Notes: generated by a model not told the origin, from the letters alone. DNA of 64,000 bases from Deltaproteobacteria bacterium (GCA_016218805.1 JACRCW010000076.1:1-64000), one strand, 5' to 3'. Shown: positions 8,144 to 16,650, counted from the stretch's first letter. Translations and numbers: made by a program.

Positions 8144-9019
8144 ATGATGCGCTCAAGCGTGGTGGCTGCGGGTCTGGTGGTGCTGGCCGCGTGCGGGAGC
8201 GCGTCCACCGCCGCGCGTGATGACCATGGCGCGCCGCGGCATGCGGAAGGCGGCGCGGGCGTCTCCAAGCCGGAAGACAAGAAGCCCGCGGCGGATGCCC
8301 GGCCCGCGGGTGAGACGGCGGTCTCGCGCAACCTGGTGGCGGTGGATGACTCCGTTCCCGCGGCGCCGGACCTTGCGCAGAAGCTGGTGGGGCCGCGGCT
8401 GGCCGTGGAGAAGGAGATGCACGAGGTCCTGGGGCAGTCCGCGCGCGCGCTCACGCGCCGCCGCCCCGACGGGCCGGATGGATTGATGGGAAACCTGCTG
8501 GCGGACGTGATGCGCACCGCCGCAGCGGAATCCACGGGCAAGCCCGTTGATGTGGCGTTCACCAACAAGGGTGGCGTGCGCGGTGACCTGCCCAAGGGTC
8601 CGCTCACCCGCGGTGACATCCTGGAGGTGATGCCGTTCGACAATGGGATTGTGGTGCTGGAGATCAGCGGTGCGGAGTTGCAGGAGGTGCTGGACCGCTC
8701 CTCCACGCATGGCGGGGACCCGTGGTCCGGTGTGAGCTTCCGGATTGTGGACCGCAAGGCGGTGGACGTGAAGGTGGGTGATGCGCCGCTGGACCTGGCG
8801 CGGACCTACCGGCTGTGCACCAACGACTACATCGTGGACGGCGGCGGCCGGTATGAGGCGCTCAAGCGCGCGAAGAACGTCAACCGCACGGGCATCCTCA
8901 TCCGGGATGCACTGCTTGCGCACGTGCAGCGTGAGACTGAAGCCGGGCGGCTGGTTGACTCAACCGTGGGCGGGCGCATCTTGTCCGTGGATGCGCCGCC
9001 GGAGGCCAAGCCTGAATGA
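8144..9019 (+). CDS. Lipoprotein with 5'-nucleotidase C-terminal domain
   Basis: The 291-aa protein starts with a lipoprotein signal (MMRSSVVAAGLVVLAAC). After a low-complexity linker it contains the 5'-nucleotidase C-terminal (substrate-binding) domain: NKGGVRGDLPKGPLTRGDI, MPFDN, TNDYIVDGGGRYEAL. In UshA-type enzymes this domain follows the metallophosphatase domain in one chain. Here the two are separate genes and the C-terminal domain comes first. The stop overlaps the next ATG (ATGA), so the products are likely made together and combine at the membrane. Confidence 0.88.
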   Translation: MMRSSVVAAGLVVLAACGSASTAARDDHGAPRHAEGGAGVSKPEDKKPAADARPAGETAVSRNLVAVDDSVPAAPDLAQKLVGPRLAVEKEMHEVLGQSARALTRRRPDGPDGLMGNLLADVMRTAAAESTGKPVDVAFTNKGGVRGDLPKGPLTRGDILEVMPFDNGIVVLEISGAELQEVLDRSSTHGGDPWSGVSFRIVDRKAVDVKVGDAPLDLARTYRLCTNDYIVDGGGRYEALKRAKNVNRTGILIRDALLAHVQRETEAGRLVDSTVGGRILSVDAPPEAKPE

Positions 9020-9930
9020 TGTTCACCCGCCGCACCTTCCTGATGGGCACCCTGGCGGCGGCACCGCTGCTGACCGGGCGCCGCGCGCGTGCGGCGGCCG
9101 CGCCGGCGGGCGCCACCACCATCACGCTGTTGCACACCAATGACACGCACAGCCGGCTGGACCCGTTTCCCGGCGGCCAGGGCAACCTGAGTCACCGCGG
9201 GGGCATTGCGCGGCGCGCGCATCTCATCCGCGCCATCCGCAAGGAGAACCCCAACACGCTGGCGCTGGACGGGGGTGACACGTTCCAGGGCACGCCGTTC
9301 TACAACAAGTACCTTGGCACGCTGGACTACGAACTGATGTCCATGGCGGGATACGACGCGAGCGCGGTGGGCAATCACGACTTTGACGGCGGGGTGGACG
9401 GGCTGGTCAAGGCGGCCGCGTTGGCGAAGTTTGACCTGTTGGCCTCCTATGACGTGAAGCAGGGCGCGCTGAACAAGGTGGTGAAGTCCAGCGTCATCCG
9501 GACGGTGGGCGGTCTGAAGGTGGGGCTGTTTGGTTTGAGCGTGGTGCTGGATGGGTTGGTGAACCCGCGGTTGTGCCAGGGTGTGCGCTACCAGGACCCG
9601 GTGGAGGCAGCGCGGCGGCAGACGGATGAGTTGCGCAACGCCGGCTGTGACCTGGTCATTGCGCTCAGTCACCTGGGTCACACCGGCTACCTGGGCGAAC
9701 CGGGTGACCTGCACTGGCCGCAGAAGGTGGCCGGCGTGGATTACGTGGTGGGCGGGCACACGCACACGTTCCTGGAGAAGCCGGAGCGGGTGAAGGGCCC
9801 GGGTGGTTGGGAGACGGCGGTGATGCAGGTGGGTTTTGCCGGTGTGAGCCTGGGCCGCGCGGACATCACCTTCCAGGGGCGCAACCGGGTGGAGCTTGCC
9901 GGGTTGGCGCTGGACGTGCGGGCGGTCTGA
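9016..9930 (+). CDS. Metallophosphatase (5'-nucleotidase N-terminal domain), Tat signal
   Basis: This 304-aa calcineurin-like phosphatase starts MMFTRRTFLMGTLAAAPLL, a twin-arginine signal. The dimetal motifs are complete: HTNDTHS, DGGDTFQG, GNHDFD, SHLGH and GGHTHTF. It probably hydrolyses nucleotides or sugar nucleotides in the periplasm together with the lipoprotein encoded just upstream. The protein ends directly after the catalytic domain, with no C-terminal substrate domain of its own. Confidence 0.9.
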   Translation: MMFTRRTFLMGTLAAAPLLTGRRARAAAAPAGATTITLLHTNDTHSRLDPFPGGQGNLSHRGGIARRAHLIRAIRKENPNTLALDGGDTFQGTPFYNKYLGTLDYELMSMAGYDASAVGNHDFDGGVDGLVKAAALAKFDLLASYDVKQGALNKVVKSSVIRTVGGLKVGLFGLSVVLDGLVNPRLCQGVRYQDPVEAARRQTDELRNAGCDLVIALSHLGHTGYLGEPGDLHWPQKVAGVDYVVGGHTHTFLEKPERVKGPGGWETAVMQVGFAGVSLGRADITFQGRNRVELAGLALDVRAV

Positions 9931-9978
9931 AGCGCGCGGTCGCGTTGCAGGGTATTTGGAGAACCTACGCTCAGGCCC

Positions 9979-10290
9979 ATCAGGACCGAGGCGGATCCAA
10001 GTCTGAGCCGGCATCTGTTCCACGAATGCCACGTCCGGGCTGCAGGCACGCTTGGCGTGCATGCGTACCCGCCCCCTTCGGGGGGCGGCCGGCGACGTCA
10101 GTCGCCGGGGGTGGGGGCCCGCCAATGGGTTTGGTCCCAGCCGGGGATGACGGTGGCAGCGGACCCCCGGCGGGTAGATGGGCTTGCCTGCGGCAGGCCC
10201 GCCATGCGTCGTGGAGCGGGCCTCCGTTGCTCCGCGCCACAACTTCTCGCCTACCCGGTTGCTCAGGTTGGAATCCGCCTCGATCAGGAC
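9979..10290. mobile_element. MITE-like element, non-coding, with TIRs and an 8-bp target duplication
   Basis: This fills the 353-bp gap between two convergent genes. Element ends at 9987 (CGAGGCGGATCCAAG...) and 10282 (reverse complement CGAGGCGGATTCCAAC...) match at about 20 of 22 positions. ATCAGGAC occurs directly outside both ends (9979-9986 and 10283-10290). The interior has no credible gene but several hairpins: 10047-10061; 10069-10088 (CCGCCCCC-TTCG-GGGGGCGG); 10089-10108 (CCGGCGAC-GTCA-GTCGCCGG); 10180-10200; 10211-10240. The right duplication contains the stop codon of the endonuclease V-like gene, which remains intact. The mobilising transposase is not in the window. Confidence 0.75.
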
Positions 10291-11024
10291 CGCGCGCCCT
10301 TGTTGCGCACCAGCGCGGCAATCTCCGGGTCCAACGCAAGGTTGCGGACCGATCCGCGCAGCCGGGCCGCTTCGCGTTGCGCCAGACGGAGCGGTTCAGG
10401 CATGCGGCGTCCGCGGCACAGCGCCAGGGTGAGCGCCGCAGCTTCCGGCAGCGTCATCCCGCGTCCCACGCTGACATAGACGGGTGGCGCGCCCAGGCGC
10501 GTGCGCACCGCCATTCCCACCAGTTCACCGTTGTTCTCATCCACCAGCGGGCTGGAGCTGCCGGGTTCCTTGGGCACGCGCGGGGGTTCACCCATCAGCA
10601 GTTGCGGGCACACGCCCAACACCGGGACCTGCAGCCACAGTCCCAGGTGGCACGCCATGCCAATGCGGCGCGGGTGCGCGTGACCGTGGCGGTTGACCAC
10701 CACCAGGTCCGGCGCGTGGGTGAGGCCAGAGAAGGCGTCCACCAGCGGCGGGATTTCGCGGAAGGAGAGGTAGCCGGGCAGATAGGGGAAGGTGGCCACG
10801 GTGGTGCGCGTGGCCACTTCCACCACCTCAAAGCTGGATGAATCCACCACCACCACGGCGGTGTAGAGCCGGTCGTCGCCCTTGTCGAAGTCAACGATGG
10901 CGCCCGCGACGGTGCGCGGCATCCCGCGCAGGCGGCCGGGGAGCAGTTGTGCGCGCAGCTCCTCCTGCAGGCGCGTGGCCTCCGGGACGGACTGCGGCCA
11001 CGGGTGCAGGGGTGGGATCTTCAT
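10284..11024 (-). CDS. Endonuclease V homologue lacking the catalytic residues
   Basis: The 246-aa protein aligns along its whole length with EndoV/Nfi: PYLPGYLSFREIP, HGHAHPRRIGMACHLG, and PEPLRLAQ near the end. The usual active-site residues are mostly gone. The Asp of GVDVAY-type motifs is Ile43, the Asp of VDGHG is Asn111 (VNRHG), the Lys of GVAK is Pro140, and the His of TGHR is Arg188; only the Glu of SFRE (E90) remains. It is therefore probably a nucleic-acid-binding pseudoenzyme rather than a deaminated-base nuclease. It lies six bases after the kinase gene. Confidence 0.85.
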   Translation of the reverse strand: MKIPPLHPWPQSVPEATRLQEELRAQLLPGRLRGMPRTVAGAIVDFDKGDDRLYTAVVVVDSSSFEVVEVATRTTVATFPYLPGYLSFREIPPLVDAFSGLTHAPDLVVVNRHGHAHPRRIGMACHLGLWLQVPVLGVCPQLLMGEPPRVPKEPGSSSPLVDENNGELVGMAVRTRLGAPPVYVSVGRGMTLPEAAALTLALCRGRRMPEPLRLAQREAARLRGSVRNLALDPEIAALVRNKGARS

Positions 11025-11030
11025 CTGCGC

Positions 11031-12314
11031 TCACATCCAGCGCAGGTAGCTGCGGACCATTTCGCGGACCATCAGGTCCGTGGGCAGACCCTTCTTGCGG
11101 GCCAGCTCATCCAGGCGGTCCAGTTCCTCACGCGTGAGGTGGATGCGCAGTTCGCTGTCCAGCTTGGTGCCCGTGCGGGAGATCTGCGTGGGCCGGTGCA
11201 CGGAGGGAACATTTGCCGCCGCCTGGTCCAGCGAAATCTCATTGCCCTTGCTGTCCTCCGTGATCGGCGTGGCGCCCACGTCCTCGGGCTCCATCACGTC
11301 ATCCGGCACGGCGCCGGCTTGCGCCACGCGCTGCAACAGCTGCTGCTCGGCCTCCGCTTCGTCGGAGAACAGCTGCTTCATGAAGTTGGACAGGTGGATG
11401 TTGGAGGGCGTGAACTCCTGCGTGGCCAGGAACTGGTCCACGTCATACTGGAAGTCCCACGCGCTCTGGTAGCGCTTCTCGCGGTCCTTCTCCAACGCCT
11501 TCATGAGGATGCGCTCCACCGGCTCAGGCACGTCCTCCTTGAAGTAACTGGGCGGGTAGATCTTCCCGTCAATGATGGCCTTGAGGATGGCCATCTCGTT
11601 TTCGCCGGTGAACAGCTTGTATCCGGTGACCCACTCGTAGGCGACGACACCCAGCGAGAAGATGTCCGAGCGGTGATCGAGCGGTTTGCCCATGCACTGC
11701 TCGGGGCTCATGTAGCTGAGCTTGCCCTTGATCTCGCCGGCGCGCGTCTGCTCAATCTGGCTGGCCGCCTTGGCGATGCCGAAGTCCAGCACCTTCACGG
11801 TCCCGTTGAACGAGACCAGCACGTTCTCCGGCGTGATGTCCCGGTGGACGATGTTGAGCGGCTTGCCGTACGCGTCCGTGCGGTTGTGCGCAAAGTACAG
11901 CCCTTCACACACAGACGAAATGATCTTGAGCGCGTAGACCAGCGGGAAGGTGATGCCCAGCTTCTCTGCCTTGGGAATGCACCGGCTCATGTCCCGGCCG
12001 GTGATGTACTCCATGGCAATGAAGTAGCTTTCACCGATGCGGCCCAGGTCATAAATCTGGACAATGTTGGGATGGTTGAGCTGCGCTGCCAGCTTGGCCT
12101 CATTGAGGAACATCCGCACAAAGCTGACCTGGCTGGAGAGGTGCGGCCGGATGCGCTTGATGCAGATGGTCTTCTCAAACCCCTCCACGCCTTCCTGCCG
12201 CGCCAGGAAGATCTCCGCCATACCCCCGACCGCAATGCGGTTGATCAGGGTGTACTTGCCGAACTTGGTGCCCTTGATGGCCGGCGCAGACACGTCAAAA
12301 ACTCCCGGGGTCAC
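11031..12314 (-). CDS. Hanks-type Ser/Thr protein kinase with C-terminal ribbon-helix-helix-like domain
   Basis: In this 427-aa cytoplasmic protein, residues 18-285 are a protein kinase: VGGMAEIF glycine loop, K53 in ICIKR, HRDITPEN at 157-164, DFG at 177-179, and MSPEQ. The Lys of HRDxKPEN is Thr, a variant common in myxobacterial kinases. There is no membrane helix. After an acidic linker, residues 385-427 (ELRIHLTREELDRLDELARKKG...) look like a CopG/Arc ribbon-helix-helix DNA-binding unit. The start is ATG 12314, which overlaps the amidohydrolase stop by four bases. Kinase and endonuclease V homologue appear to be co-transcribed. Confidence 0.87.
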   Translation of the reverse strand: MTPGVFDVSAPAIKGTKFGKYTLINRIAVGGMAEIFLARQEGVEGFEKTICIKRIRPHLSSQVSFVRMFLNEAKLAAQLNHPNIVQIYDLGRIGESYFIAMEYITGRDMSRCIPKAEKLGITFPLVYALKIISSVCEGLYFAHNRTDAYGKPLNIVHRDITPENVLVSFNGTVKVLDFGIAKAASQIEQTRAGEIKGKLSYMSPEQCMGKPLDHRSDIFSLGVVAYEWVTGYKLFTGENEMAILKAIIDGKIYPPSYFKEDVPEPVERILMKALEKDREKRYQSAWDFQYDVDQFLATQEFTPSNIHLSNFMKQLFSDEAEAEQQLLQRVAQAGAVPDDVMEPEDVGATPITEDSKGNEISLDQAAANVPSVHRPTQISRTGTKLDSELRIHLTREELDRLDELARKKGLPTDLMVREMVRSYLRWM

Positions 12315-13642
12315 AGCTCGGCGCGCCGCAGCACCTTGGCCAGCGCCTTGTCGGCGTCCTCGACGATCACCCCCAGGTCAATGGGAATGAGGTCGCGGTC
12401 CTTCACCACCAGGTCCCCGTCAATCATCACGTGCTGCACGTCTGAGGCGCGCGCCGAGTAGACCAGCATGGTGTACGGGTCATGCCGCGGGCGCAGGTGC
12501 GGCGAATCCAGGTCCAGCGCGATGAGGTCCGCCTTCTTGCCCACCTCCACGCTGCCCACGTCACGGCCAACGCCCAGCGCTTCCGCTCCGCCAATGGTGG
12601 CGAGCTCCACGACCTTCTGCGCGGGGACGGCTTTCACGCCGGAGCGGTGCTTGGGCAGCAGCGCGGCAAGCCGCATCTCCTGGAACATGTCCAGCGAGTT
12701 GTTGCAGGCTGCGGCATCAGAGCCCAGCGCCAGGTGGATCTGCTGGTCAATGAGTTCCGGCAGCTTGGCCACCCCGGAAGCGAGCTTGAGGTTGCTGGTG
12801 GGGCAGTGCGCAACGCGCGTCTCGGACTCCTTGAGCAGCTTCATCTCACGCGCCGTGAGCCACACGCAGTGGGCCAGCACCACGTCATGTCCGGTGAGCC
12901 CCAGGTCATACAGGTAGGCCACGTTGTCCGTGCCGTGCTTCTCGCGCACCTGCTCAATCTCGGCGGTGTTCTCGGAGGCGTGCGTGTGCAGCAGGCAGCC
13001 GGAGTCCCGCGCGCGGCCGACGACCTCGACCAGCAGTTCCTCCGTGCAGCTGAGCACGTAGCGCGGTGCGTACGCGTAGCGCAGCCGGCCGTTCTCACTG
13101 CCGTGCCACACCTTCTTGACACGTTCCGCTTCAGCCAGGGACTCGCGCGTGTTCTCACGCATGGGACCGGGGCGGCCCTTGCCCGCGTCCATCATGGACT
13201 TGCCACAGAACAGCCGGAAGCCCACCTCCTTGGCCGCCTCAAAGATGGCCTCGGTGTGGTGCACGGTGCCCATGTCCAGGCACGTGGTGGTGCCGCCCAG
13301 CACCAGCTCCGCAATGCCCAGGCGCGCGGAGGCGTGCAGCGTGTCCAGCGAATGCGCGGCCTCCAACGGCCAGATGCGTTCTTCCATCCACTCGGTGAGA
13401 TCCATGTCCTCCGCCTGGCCGCGGAAGATGGACTGGCACAGGTGGACGTGGGCCTGCACCAGGCCCGGCATCAGCAGGCGGCCGTTGAGGTCCAGGCGCT
13501 GGATGAACTCGCCCGGGCGCGCGGTGAGGTTCTCGCCGATTTCGGAGATGCGGCCGTCACGGATGATGACATCCGCCTTGGGCAGGATCTCCCGCTTGGC
13601 ATTCATGGTGAGGACGGTGGCGTCCTTGAGCAGGTAGTTCAC
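12311..13642 (-). CDS. Amidohydrolase of the MtaD/TrzA (SAH/MTA deaminase-like) group
   Basis: This is a 443-aa metal-dependent hydrolase: MPGLVQAHVHLCQ (first metal histidines), HTHASEN, AHCVWL, HCPTSNLKL, and LALGSDAAACNNSLDMF. The group deaminates purine-like or triazine rings such as S-adenosylhomocysteine and 5'-methylthioadenosine. GTG at 13642 is taken as start because GGGA lies five bases upstream; a longer frame from a TTG at 13699 would run through the palindrome at 13657-13682. The neighbouring cytidine deaminase suggests nucleoside salvage. Confidence 0.85.
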   Translation of the reverse strand: MNYLLKDATVLTMNAKREILPKADVIIRDGRISEIGENLTARPGEFIQRLDLNGRLLMPGLVQAHVHLCQSIFRGQAEDMDLTEWMEERIWPLEAAHSLDTLHASARLGIAELVLGGTTTCLDMGTVHHTEAIFEAAKEVGFRLFCGKSMMDAGKGRPGPMRENTRESLAEAERVKKVWHGSENGRLRYAYAPRYVLSCTEELLVEVVGRARDSGCLLHTHASENTAEIEQVREKHGTDNVAYLYDLGLTGHDVVLAHCVWLTAREMKLLKESETRVAHCPTSNLKLASGVAKLPELIDQQIHLALGSDAAACNNSLDMFQEMRLAALLPKHRSGVKAVPAQKVVELATIGGAEALGVGRDVGSVEVGKKADLIALDLDSPHLRPRHDPYTMLVYSARASDVQHVMIDGDLVVKDRDLIPIDLGVIVEDADKALAKVLRRAEL

Positions 13643-13656
13643 GGCATTCCCAGTGG

Positions 13657-13682
13657 CGGCCGCGGTGTGGACACCGCGGCCG
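13657..13682. promoter_or_regulatory. 26-bp near-perfect palindrome before the amidohydrolase start
   Basis: Twelve-base arms (CGGCCGCGGTGT and ACACCGCGGCCG) surround two central bases. It lies 15 bp upstream of the GTG at 13642, between the cytidine deaminase and amidohydrolase genes. It could be an operator for a dimeric regulator or an mRNA hairpin adjusting expression of the downstream gene. Confidence 0.55.
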
Positions 13683-13715
13683 GCGAAGGCAGGCAACAAT
13701 TGAAGGGATGGAGTC

Positions 13716-14189
13716 TCACGATGCGCTCCGGCGGCGGCGCACCGCGGGGGGGCGGCGGGTCAGTTGGCCGCCGCTGAAGGCGGCCGGCAGCAGTGCGCGC
13801 ACGGTGGTGCGGCGCAGTTCTCCGGCGTGGTTGCACAGCAGGACCTTCAGGCCGGGCCCCAGCTCATGCATGACCTGGCGGCAGGCGCCGCACGGCGTGG
13901 CGGGCGGCGAGGAGCCCGTGGCCACCGCCATGACCTTGAAAGCGCTCTGCCCGGCGGCCACGGCGGTTCCCAGCGCAACGCGCTCTGCGCAGATGCACAG
14001 CGGGTAGGAGGCGTTCTCCACGTTGCAGCCGGTGAACACCTGGCCGTCCGCCGCCAGCAGCGCAGCGCCCACGTGGTAGCCGGAGTACGGAGCGTACGCG
14101 CGCGCGGACGCCTCCAGCGCCCGGCGCACCAGCGCCGCTTCCTGGTCCCGGGTCCCGCCCCGCGTCCGCCTGGTGGTCCGCCGTGCCAT
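13716..14189 (-). CDS. cdd: Cytidine deaminase
   Basis: The 157-aa protein carries the homotetrameric-type cytidine deaminase motifs: YHVGAALL, CNVENASYPLCICAERVAL with the catalytic Glu, and PCGACRQV with the two zinc Cys. It converts (deoxy)cytidine to (deoxy)uridine. The C-terminus has about 25 extra Arg-rich residues compared with typical 130-aa forms. Two adjacent ATGs occur; the second (14189) has the better distance to AGGAG. It is first in a minus-strand run with the amidohydrolase. Confidence 0.92.
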   Translation of the reverse strand: MARRTTRRTRGGTRDQEAALVRRALEASARAYAPYSGYHVGAALLAADGQVFTGCNVENASYPLCICAERVALGTAVAAGQSAFKVMAVATGSSPPATPCGACRQVMHELGPGLKVLLCNHAGELRRTTVRALLPAAFSGGQLTRRPPAVRRRRSAS

Positions 14190-14228
14190 CATGCTCCTGC
14201 CGGCCGGGGCAGCCCTGCGCCCCCCATG

Positions 14229-14266
14229 CACGGACGACATTGTTTGTCAAGTCCGTGTTGTTTGTC
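14229..14266. promoter_or_regulatory. Inverted and direct repeats between divergent genes
   Basis: CACGGAC (14229-14235) and GTCCGTG (14251-14257) form an inverted repeat. TTGTTTGTC occurs at 14240 and again at 14258, an 18-bp offset. A minus-strand TTGACA (complement of 14245-14250) could be the -35 box of the cytidine deaminase promoter, though no good -10 is visible. The rest of 14193-14448 shows nothing else clear. Confidence 0.4.
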
Positions 14267-14448
14267 GGCACCATACCTGCCCACCCCCGCCAGCCACAAG
14301 GAAAAAATCACAAGTCCTTGCCAGAACGGGCTTTCCGGGCGCCGGGACCCCCCCGCCGGTTGACCGAGCAGCGAGGTGGTGGGGTCTGCTACATCGCTCC
14401 GGATCCCAGTCTGGGCGAGGCCGGGCAACCGGTGGGAAGGCGAGGCGC

Positions 14449-16650
14449 ATGCGGCACGGAACGTGGAGCGGCGTGGCGGGGTTGCTGGCGGTGGTGGCGC
14501 AGGGCTGCGGGGACTGCAGCGGCGTGGGGCCGGGCGGTTCTGACGGCGGGTTCTTGGGCGGCACCAGCGGGTTTCCGGGGACGTCCACCAGCAGCAGCGG
14601 TGGCAATGATCCGGTGGTGGGCCTGGAGGTGGATCCCCCGTCCCTGAGCCTGACGGTGGCCTGGGGGTCACCGCAGGTGCGGGAGCTGCACGCGCGCCTG
14701 GTGCGCCAGAGCGGCGCGCGGGACAACGCCACCGGCGTCAGTTGGACCAGCGCGGATCCCATCATTGCGCGCGTGGGTCCGGACGGGCGTGTGCAGGTGA
14801 CCGCGCAGCGCGCCGGTACCACCACGCTCACCGCCGCCGCGGAGGGCAAGACCGCGGAGGTGCCGGTCAACGTGGTGATCACCGGGGACCGCGTGCTGCC
14901 GGGGGCGCCGGGCAACGCGCCGGTGGACTTTGCCCAGTCCAGCTGCGGGCCCAACAGCGCCAGCCCCACGTTGCTGTACCCGCTGGACCAGGTGATCATG
15001 CCGCTCAACCTCCCCAGCCCCGTCATCCAGTGGTCCGGTGGCGACGTGGAAGTGCACCGCGTCACCGTGGGCGGCACCAACGCCACCGTGGTGCTGTACG
15101 TGGCCGGCACCGCCCGCGAAGCCACCGTGCCCGAGGACCTGTGGAACCTGCTGGTCACCAGCCACGCCGGCGGCCAGCTGACCATTGTGGTGGACGCGCG
15201 GGTGGACCGCTCGCAGTGCGGGGCGTCCGCGTCACGCACGGTGAAGCTGGCCAGCGCGGACCTGTCCTCCACCGTCTATTACTGGGCGGTCAGCGTGGGG
15301 CAGATCATCCGGTTGGACGTGGGCGCCAACCGCGGTTTCCGCCTGGACATTGAGCCCGCCAACGGTGACGGCAACCGCTGCAACGCCTGTCACGTGCTCA
15401 GCCATGACGGCCGCAAGCTGGCCTTCACCTACTACGAGGGCAGTGGCCCCGGCGGCGTGGTGCCCACGGACAATCCGCGCACGCCCGCGTTTGAACCGTC
15501 CTCTGAGCGGCGGTGGAACTTTGCCACCTTTGACCCCACCGGCCGGTTGCTGCTGACCAACTGGGAGAAGACCTTCAAGCTGCGCAACGCGGACACCGGT
15601 GAAACGCTGCAGCCGGTGGGCGTGGCCGAGGCCGCGCATCCGACGTGGAGCCCGGACGGGACGCGGATTGCGTTTGCCGGGAACATTGGGCTGGGCGGCG
15701 GGGCCGCCGGGTGGGAGATTGACTTTGACCGGTCTGACCTGATGCTGCTGCCGTTTGACACCGCGACGGAGAACTTCGCCTCGCCGTCGCTGCTGGTGGC
15801 GGGCAACGGCAAGGCGCTCAGCTACCCGTCATGGAGCATGGATGGCAGCCACCTGGCCTACGGACAGGGGCCCTACAGCCGCTCCGCCGCGCCGGACGGG
15901 TCCTCGCTGTTTGAGGGTGACCTGATGATCATCCCCGCCGCGGGTGGCACGCCGGTGGAGCTGGCCACGGCCAATCCGGAGCACAACAGCTACATGCCCA
16001 CCTTCAGCCCGTTTGTGGAGGGGGGCTACCAGTGGGTGGCGTTCTATTCTCGCCGGCCGTACGGCCACCACGTCACGGACCCGCGGCGCCCGCAGATCTG
16101 GGTGGCCGCGCTGGACGAGCACATGCAGCCCGGCACCGACCCCAGCCACCCGCCGTTCTGGCTGCCCGGCCAGGACGAGGTGACCTCCAACCTGTCCAGC
16201 TACTTTGCCAAGTCCCCGTGCCGCGAGACGGGCGGGCAGTGCACCACCGACGTGCAGTGCTGCAACGGGCAGGTGTGCCGTCCCACGCCCGAAGGCGCGT
16301 ACGTGTGCACCCCGCCGGGCAGCGCGTGCGTGTTGGCCGGCGGCGAGTGCGCGTCCGACAACGACTGCTGCCCCGGTGCGGGCAGTTGCACGCACAGCGG
16401 CGAAGGCGCACCGGGTATCTGCTCCACGGGCGGGCAGGCGTGCCGCCAGGTGGCCGAGTCCTGCACCGCCGACGGAGACTGCTGCCCGGGTGCCGGCACC
16501 TGCCGCGCCAACGACCAGTCCCAGCTGGTGTGCACGCCCGGGGCCACGGGGTGCAAGCGCGAGAACGAACCGTGCACCAAGGACGACGAGTGCTGCCCCG
16601 GCGCGGGCCTGTACTGCATGAACAACGTGTGCGCGCAGCCCGGCGGCTGA
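14449..16650 (+). CDS. Large lipoprotein: Ig-like, TolB-type propeller with CxxCH, and Cys-knot-like repeats
   Basis: The 733-aa protein starts with a lipoprotein-like signal (MRHGTWSGVAGLLAVVAQGC). After a Gly/Ser linker comes a BIG2-like Ig domain (about 50-145). A region containing RCNACHVLSHDGRKLAF follows, a possible c-type haem motif. TolB/PD40-type propeller strands come next (HPTWSPDGTRIAF, YPSWSMDGSHLAY). The last 150 residues hold four Cys-rich modules of the form C-x(n)-C-x(n)-D-CCPGAG-x-C, similar to Cys-rich repeats in secreted myxobacterial proteins. The start has GAGG eight bases upstream. The function is unknown; it is probably on the outer cell surface. Confidence 0.78.
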   Translation: MRHGTWSGVAGLLAVVAQGCGDCSGVGPGGSDGGFLGGTSGFPGTSTSSSGGNDPVVGLEVDPPSLSLTVAWGSPQVRELHARLVRQSGARDNATGVSWTSADPIIARVGPDGRVQVTAQRAGTTTLTAAAEGKTAEVPVNVVITGDRVLPGAPGNAPVDFAQSSCGPNSASPTLLYPLDQVIMPLNLPSPVIQWSGGDVEVHRVTVGGTNATVVLYVAGTAREATVPEDLWNLLVTSHAGGQLTIVVDARVDRSQCGASASRTVKLASADLSSTVYYWAVSVGQIIRLDVGANRGFRLDIEPANGDGNRCNACHVLSHDGRKLAFTYYEGSGPGGVVPTDNPRTPAFEPSSERRWNFATFDPTGRLLLTNWEKTFKLRNADTGETLQPVGVAEAAHPTWSPDGTRIAFAGNIGLGGGAAGWEIDFDRSDLMLLPFDTATENFASPSLLVAGNGKALSYPSWSMDGSHLAYGQGPYSRSAAPDGSSLFEGDLMIIPAAGGTPVELATANPEHNSYMPTFSPFVEGGYQWVAFYSRRPYGHHVTDPRRPQIWVAALDEHMQPGTDPSHPPFWLPGQDEVTSNLSSYFAKSPCRETGGQCTTDVQCCNGQVCRPTPEGAYVCTPPGSACVLAGGECASDNDCCPGAGSCTHSGEGAPGICSTGGQACRQVAESCTADGDCCPGAGTCRANDQSQLVCTPGATGCKRENEPCTKDDECCPGAGLYCMNNVCAQPGG

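Noticed and set aside
9980..10339. Open frames of about 100 codons inside the MITE-like element
   Set aside because: They are Pro/Arg-rich, cross several perfect hairpins, and have no ribosome-binding site.
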